A stretch of 17,015 nt of DNA from an uncultured Prevotellaceae bacterium (GTDB lineage Bacteria > Bacteroidota > Bacteroidia > Bacteroidales > Bacteroidaceae), in assembly GCA_900315105.1 (NCBI GenBank), contig OMXX01000078.1, positions 1 to 17,015 on the forward strand. Direction: 5' to 3'. Made by a program: the position numbers and the translations under genes. Below are positions 15,325 to 17,015 of this stretch, in pieces (the first letter of the stretch is position 1; each line of letters opens with the position of its first letter). The notes beneath the pieces are model-generated. The model was not told the DNA's origin. It made no database searches and saw only the letters and a program-made list of their open reading frames with translations.

Positions 15325-16539
15325 CTACATCGTCACCTGCGTTGCCCCATATCCATATTCCTGAAAAGAGGCATCCTGATAACGGAGGTTCTTGTATCTG
15401 TATGTCAGCTCATGGATAAGGGCACGACGGAGAACGCCCTCGCCCTTGCCGTGAATGAAGACAATCTTCTTGCCACGTTCCTTCTTGTGCTCTTCGAGAG
15501 TCTTCTTGAAGGTATCTAACTGATATTGAAGTATATCGGCGCTCGACATTCCCTGAGTGGTTTCGAGAAGAGCATCTGCGTGAAGATCGATTACCAGAGG
15601 GGCATCCTTATCGTTCTGCTTTTGCGCAAATGGATTGCCCTTCTTCTGCCCAGGCTTCTCATATCTGCGCACGTAGTTGTCTATGCGCTCGGTGTTAAGT
15701 TCTCCCTCACCTGACATCTGTGAAGGCTTTGCATCAGCATACATTTCCTGCTTCAGCGTCTTGGCATCAACAACCAAAGGACGCGCAGCCTTATCATTCT
15801 CTATGATTGTGTATAGAAGTGCATTCTGCTCAAAATAGTCGTTTGGCTGGAAGGTGTGGAGCTTATAGAACTTCACACCGTCAATACGCATCTGTACGTC
15901 GATAGTGGGCTTAATGACAAATGATTTCTCCTTCTTGAAAGCTATCATCTGAATGCCGAGATGCTGTATTTCCTCAAGGTCCTCACGTCCTATTTCCTCA
16001 ATGAAAAGTTTTGTGTTTGGCTCTACCTCGCCCTCGTTTCTGAGGCTCCACGCCTGTCCTTCTGCCTGTAGGATTGTGTAGCGGAAGTAATAGTTGCAGT
16101 CGTTCACAAGATACACCTCAAAGCGTGTATTCGTTATCATCGAAGCATCAACAGGCACGAATGCGAGATACGCACTAAGACGGTCTCCGCCTTTCCTTTC
16201 CTCAACAGGGGCACGGAAAGTGATGTTGCCGAGCGAAGGATCATCATCAACGATAGAAGCTGAAATATCCCCGTCTTCATCAACCTCGTTCATTATCGAG
16301 CGCACGGAACGGCCAGACTCATGTTTCTTTGCCTCTTCCCCACTCTTTCCCTGAAAAGAGGAAGTCTTGAACATATTATAGTCGTCGCCGCCCTCTGCAA
16401 TGACTACGACCTCAGATGCCAATGTAGGTATCTGAAATCCGTCTTCGTCTTCCACAAGCACGATATTGCCCTTCTGGAAGCCTGCTATCTTGCCTCCTCC
16501 CGTAGTAGAGAGGAACCTTACTTTATCTCCGATTTTCAT
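15325..16539 (-). CDS. DUF2027-like protein with C-terminal Smr domain
   Basis: A 404-aa protein of a Bacteroidetes-type architecture. Residues 1-50 look like a small beta-barrel (KIGDKVRFLSTTGGGKIAGF, EDGFQIPTLASEVVVI), the kind of KOW/Tudor-like start also found in MutS2 relatives. An acidic linker, a central DUF2027-like beta-rich region (about 105-250) and a charged linker follow. The C-terminal Smr domain (about 315-404) has IDLHADAL at 317-324, HGKGEG at 363-368 and YGYGATQV near the end, the positions expected of Smr endonucleases or nucleic-acid-binding domains. Function in the cell is not established; a role in DNA or ribosome/RNA quality control is plausible from other Smr proteins. 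The gene is upstream of nadE and has a promoter-like box 20 bp before its ATG. Confidence 0.9.
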   Translation of the reverse strand: MKIGDKVRFLSTTGGGKIAGFQKGNIVLVEDEDGFQIPTLASEVVVIAEGGDDYNMFKTSSFQGKSGEEAKKHESGRSVRSIMNEVDEDGDISASIVDDDPSLGNITFRAPVEERKGGDRLSAYLAFVPVDASMITNTRFEVYLVNDCNYYFRYTILQAEGQAWSLRNEGEVEPNTKLFIEEIGREDLEEIQHLGIQMIAFKKEKSFVIKPTIDVQMRIDGVKFYKLHTFQPNDYFEQNALLYTIIENDKAARPLVVDAKTLKQEMYADAKPSQMSGEGELNTERIDNYVRRYEKPGQKKGNPFAQKQNDKDAPLVIDLHADALLETTQGMSSADILQYQLDTFKKTLEEHKKERGKKIVFIHGKGEGVLRRALIHELTYRYKNLRYQDASFQEYGYGATQVTM

Positions 16540-16559
16540 TTGCCTATGAATTAACGATG

Positions 16560-16567
16560 CAAAAATA
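16560..16567 (-). promoter_or_regulatory. -7 promoter element of the Smr-domain gene
   Basis: Minus-strand TATTTTTG fits TAnnTTTG. No TTTG is present 19-21 bp upstream, where the sequence is A/T/G mixed. The leader would be about 15 nt. Confidence 0.5.
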
Positions 16568-17015
16568 CTAAAAAAAAAGGAGAATAGCGAAGAAAAGCAG
16601 GAAAAAATGGGGCATTGTCATAAAAGGGAAACGGATGTATCTGATTTTTCTGAGTGCGAAATTACAAATATTTCCTTGCGATTCAAGACATTTTTCCCTA
16701 TTTTCTTTATGCATTTTATATTTTTAAGACTTGTATAGGAGTGCACAAAAGCACAAAATCATGCAAATTCTTCGCAGAAACAAGCAAAAAAGTTGTATTT
16801 CTGAGGTGTTTTTTATTATGCCGGCATAGGAAAAAGTACGATGGTCGAAATTTCAACCGACGTAAAGATACCAACCTGTATTAGCACCAACTGCCTCTTA
16901 CAGAGTTAGTTAAACGACTATTCACAGTAATATCCGTAACCTAATGTGTTGCAGTGTTGCAGTTGTTGCAGTTAAAAAATGACTATATAAAAAGTCAAAA
17001 ATAAACTCTATATTT
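16568..17015. other. Gene-free right end of the window
   Basis: AT-rich sequence without a convincing gene; the one longer frame (GTG start near 16654) has no recognisable feature. It holds a near-palindrome GGTCGAAATTTCAACC (16843-16858) and a short tandem repeat (16948-16973). It may be the upstream region of a gene beyond the window. Confidence 0.5.
16948..16973 (+). repeat. GTTGCAGTT tandem repeat
   Basis: Three direct units, GTTGCAGT, GTTGCAGTT and GTTGCAGTT, are followed by an A-rich tract and a TGACT/AGTCA hairpin (16980-16997). It may be a protein-binding site or leader of the next gene to the right; no assignment is possible. Confidence 0.7.

Noticed and set aside
16654..16884. 76-aa plus-strand reading frame at the right end
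   Set aside because: GTG start, low-complexity composition from AT-rich DNA, no promoter and no recognisable domain.

Overview
The window looks like chromosomal DNA of a Bacteroidales bacterium, most likely Prevotella/Segatella. Several gene starts are preceded by the Bacteroidetes sigma-ABfr promoter (TAnnTTTG with TTTG 19-20 bp upstream), Shine-Dalgarno sites are not evident, and the gene content (secreted GH51 arabinofuranosidase, PPDK, glutamine-dependent NadE, a Smr-domain protein with a lineage-type N-terminus) fits that group. The species assignment is inference; no rRNA or tRNA gene was seen.

Left block (1-2490, all on the minus strand): an AT-rich accessory run reads PhzF-like protein, a frameshifted Vat/CatB-type acetyltransferase, a 67-aa membrane protein and a GIY-YIG nuclease-like protein. 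They are 10-46 bp apart and share one clear promoter upstream of PhzF. An AT-rich, nearly palindromic motif (TAAATTCCAATTTA and variants) sits at the gene junctions, so that stop codons read TAAATTC and two start codons read GGAATTTATG. Between PhzF and the acetyltransferase two copies form a 59-bp imperfect palindrome. This resembles gene-cassette architecture but lacks the canonical integron attC core.

Central block (2491-9330): a secreted alpha-L-arabinofuranosidase and pyruvate phosphate dikinase, each on the minus strand with its own promoter and terminator. A divergent promoter region follows, leading to rlmD and a small natural poly-histidine membrane protein on the plus strand. A perfect 16-bp bidirectional terminator separates that pair from the next operon.

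Right block (9331-17015, minus strand): lepA, a Crp/Fnr regulator and a small lipoprotein probably form one operon, started by a promoter so close to lepA that the mRNA would be almost leaderless. A gene-free stretch of about 920 bp follows. It holds a tandem repeat, a second promoter-like site and a 289-bp MITE-like element, with 17-bp terminal inverted repeats, a perfect 7-bp target duplication and four REP-like repeats inside. Next come nadE and a DUF2027-like/Smr protein, separated by two GC-rich dispersed repeats in inverted orientation. The last 470 bp appear non-coding.

The core genes are mostly housekeeping functions (rRNA methylation, translation GTPase, NAD synthesis, pyruvate/PEP interconversion). 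The most unusual parts are the junction-repeat cassette-like run on the left and the MITE/REP composite at 12651-12953.
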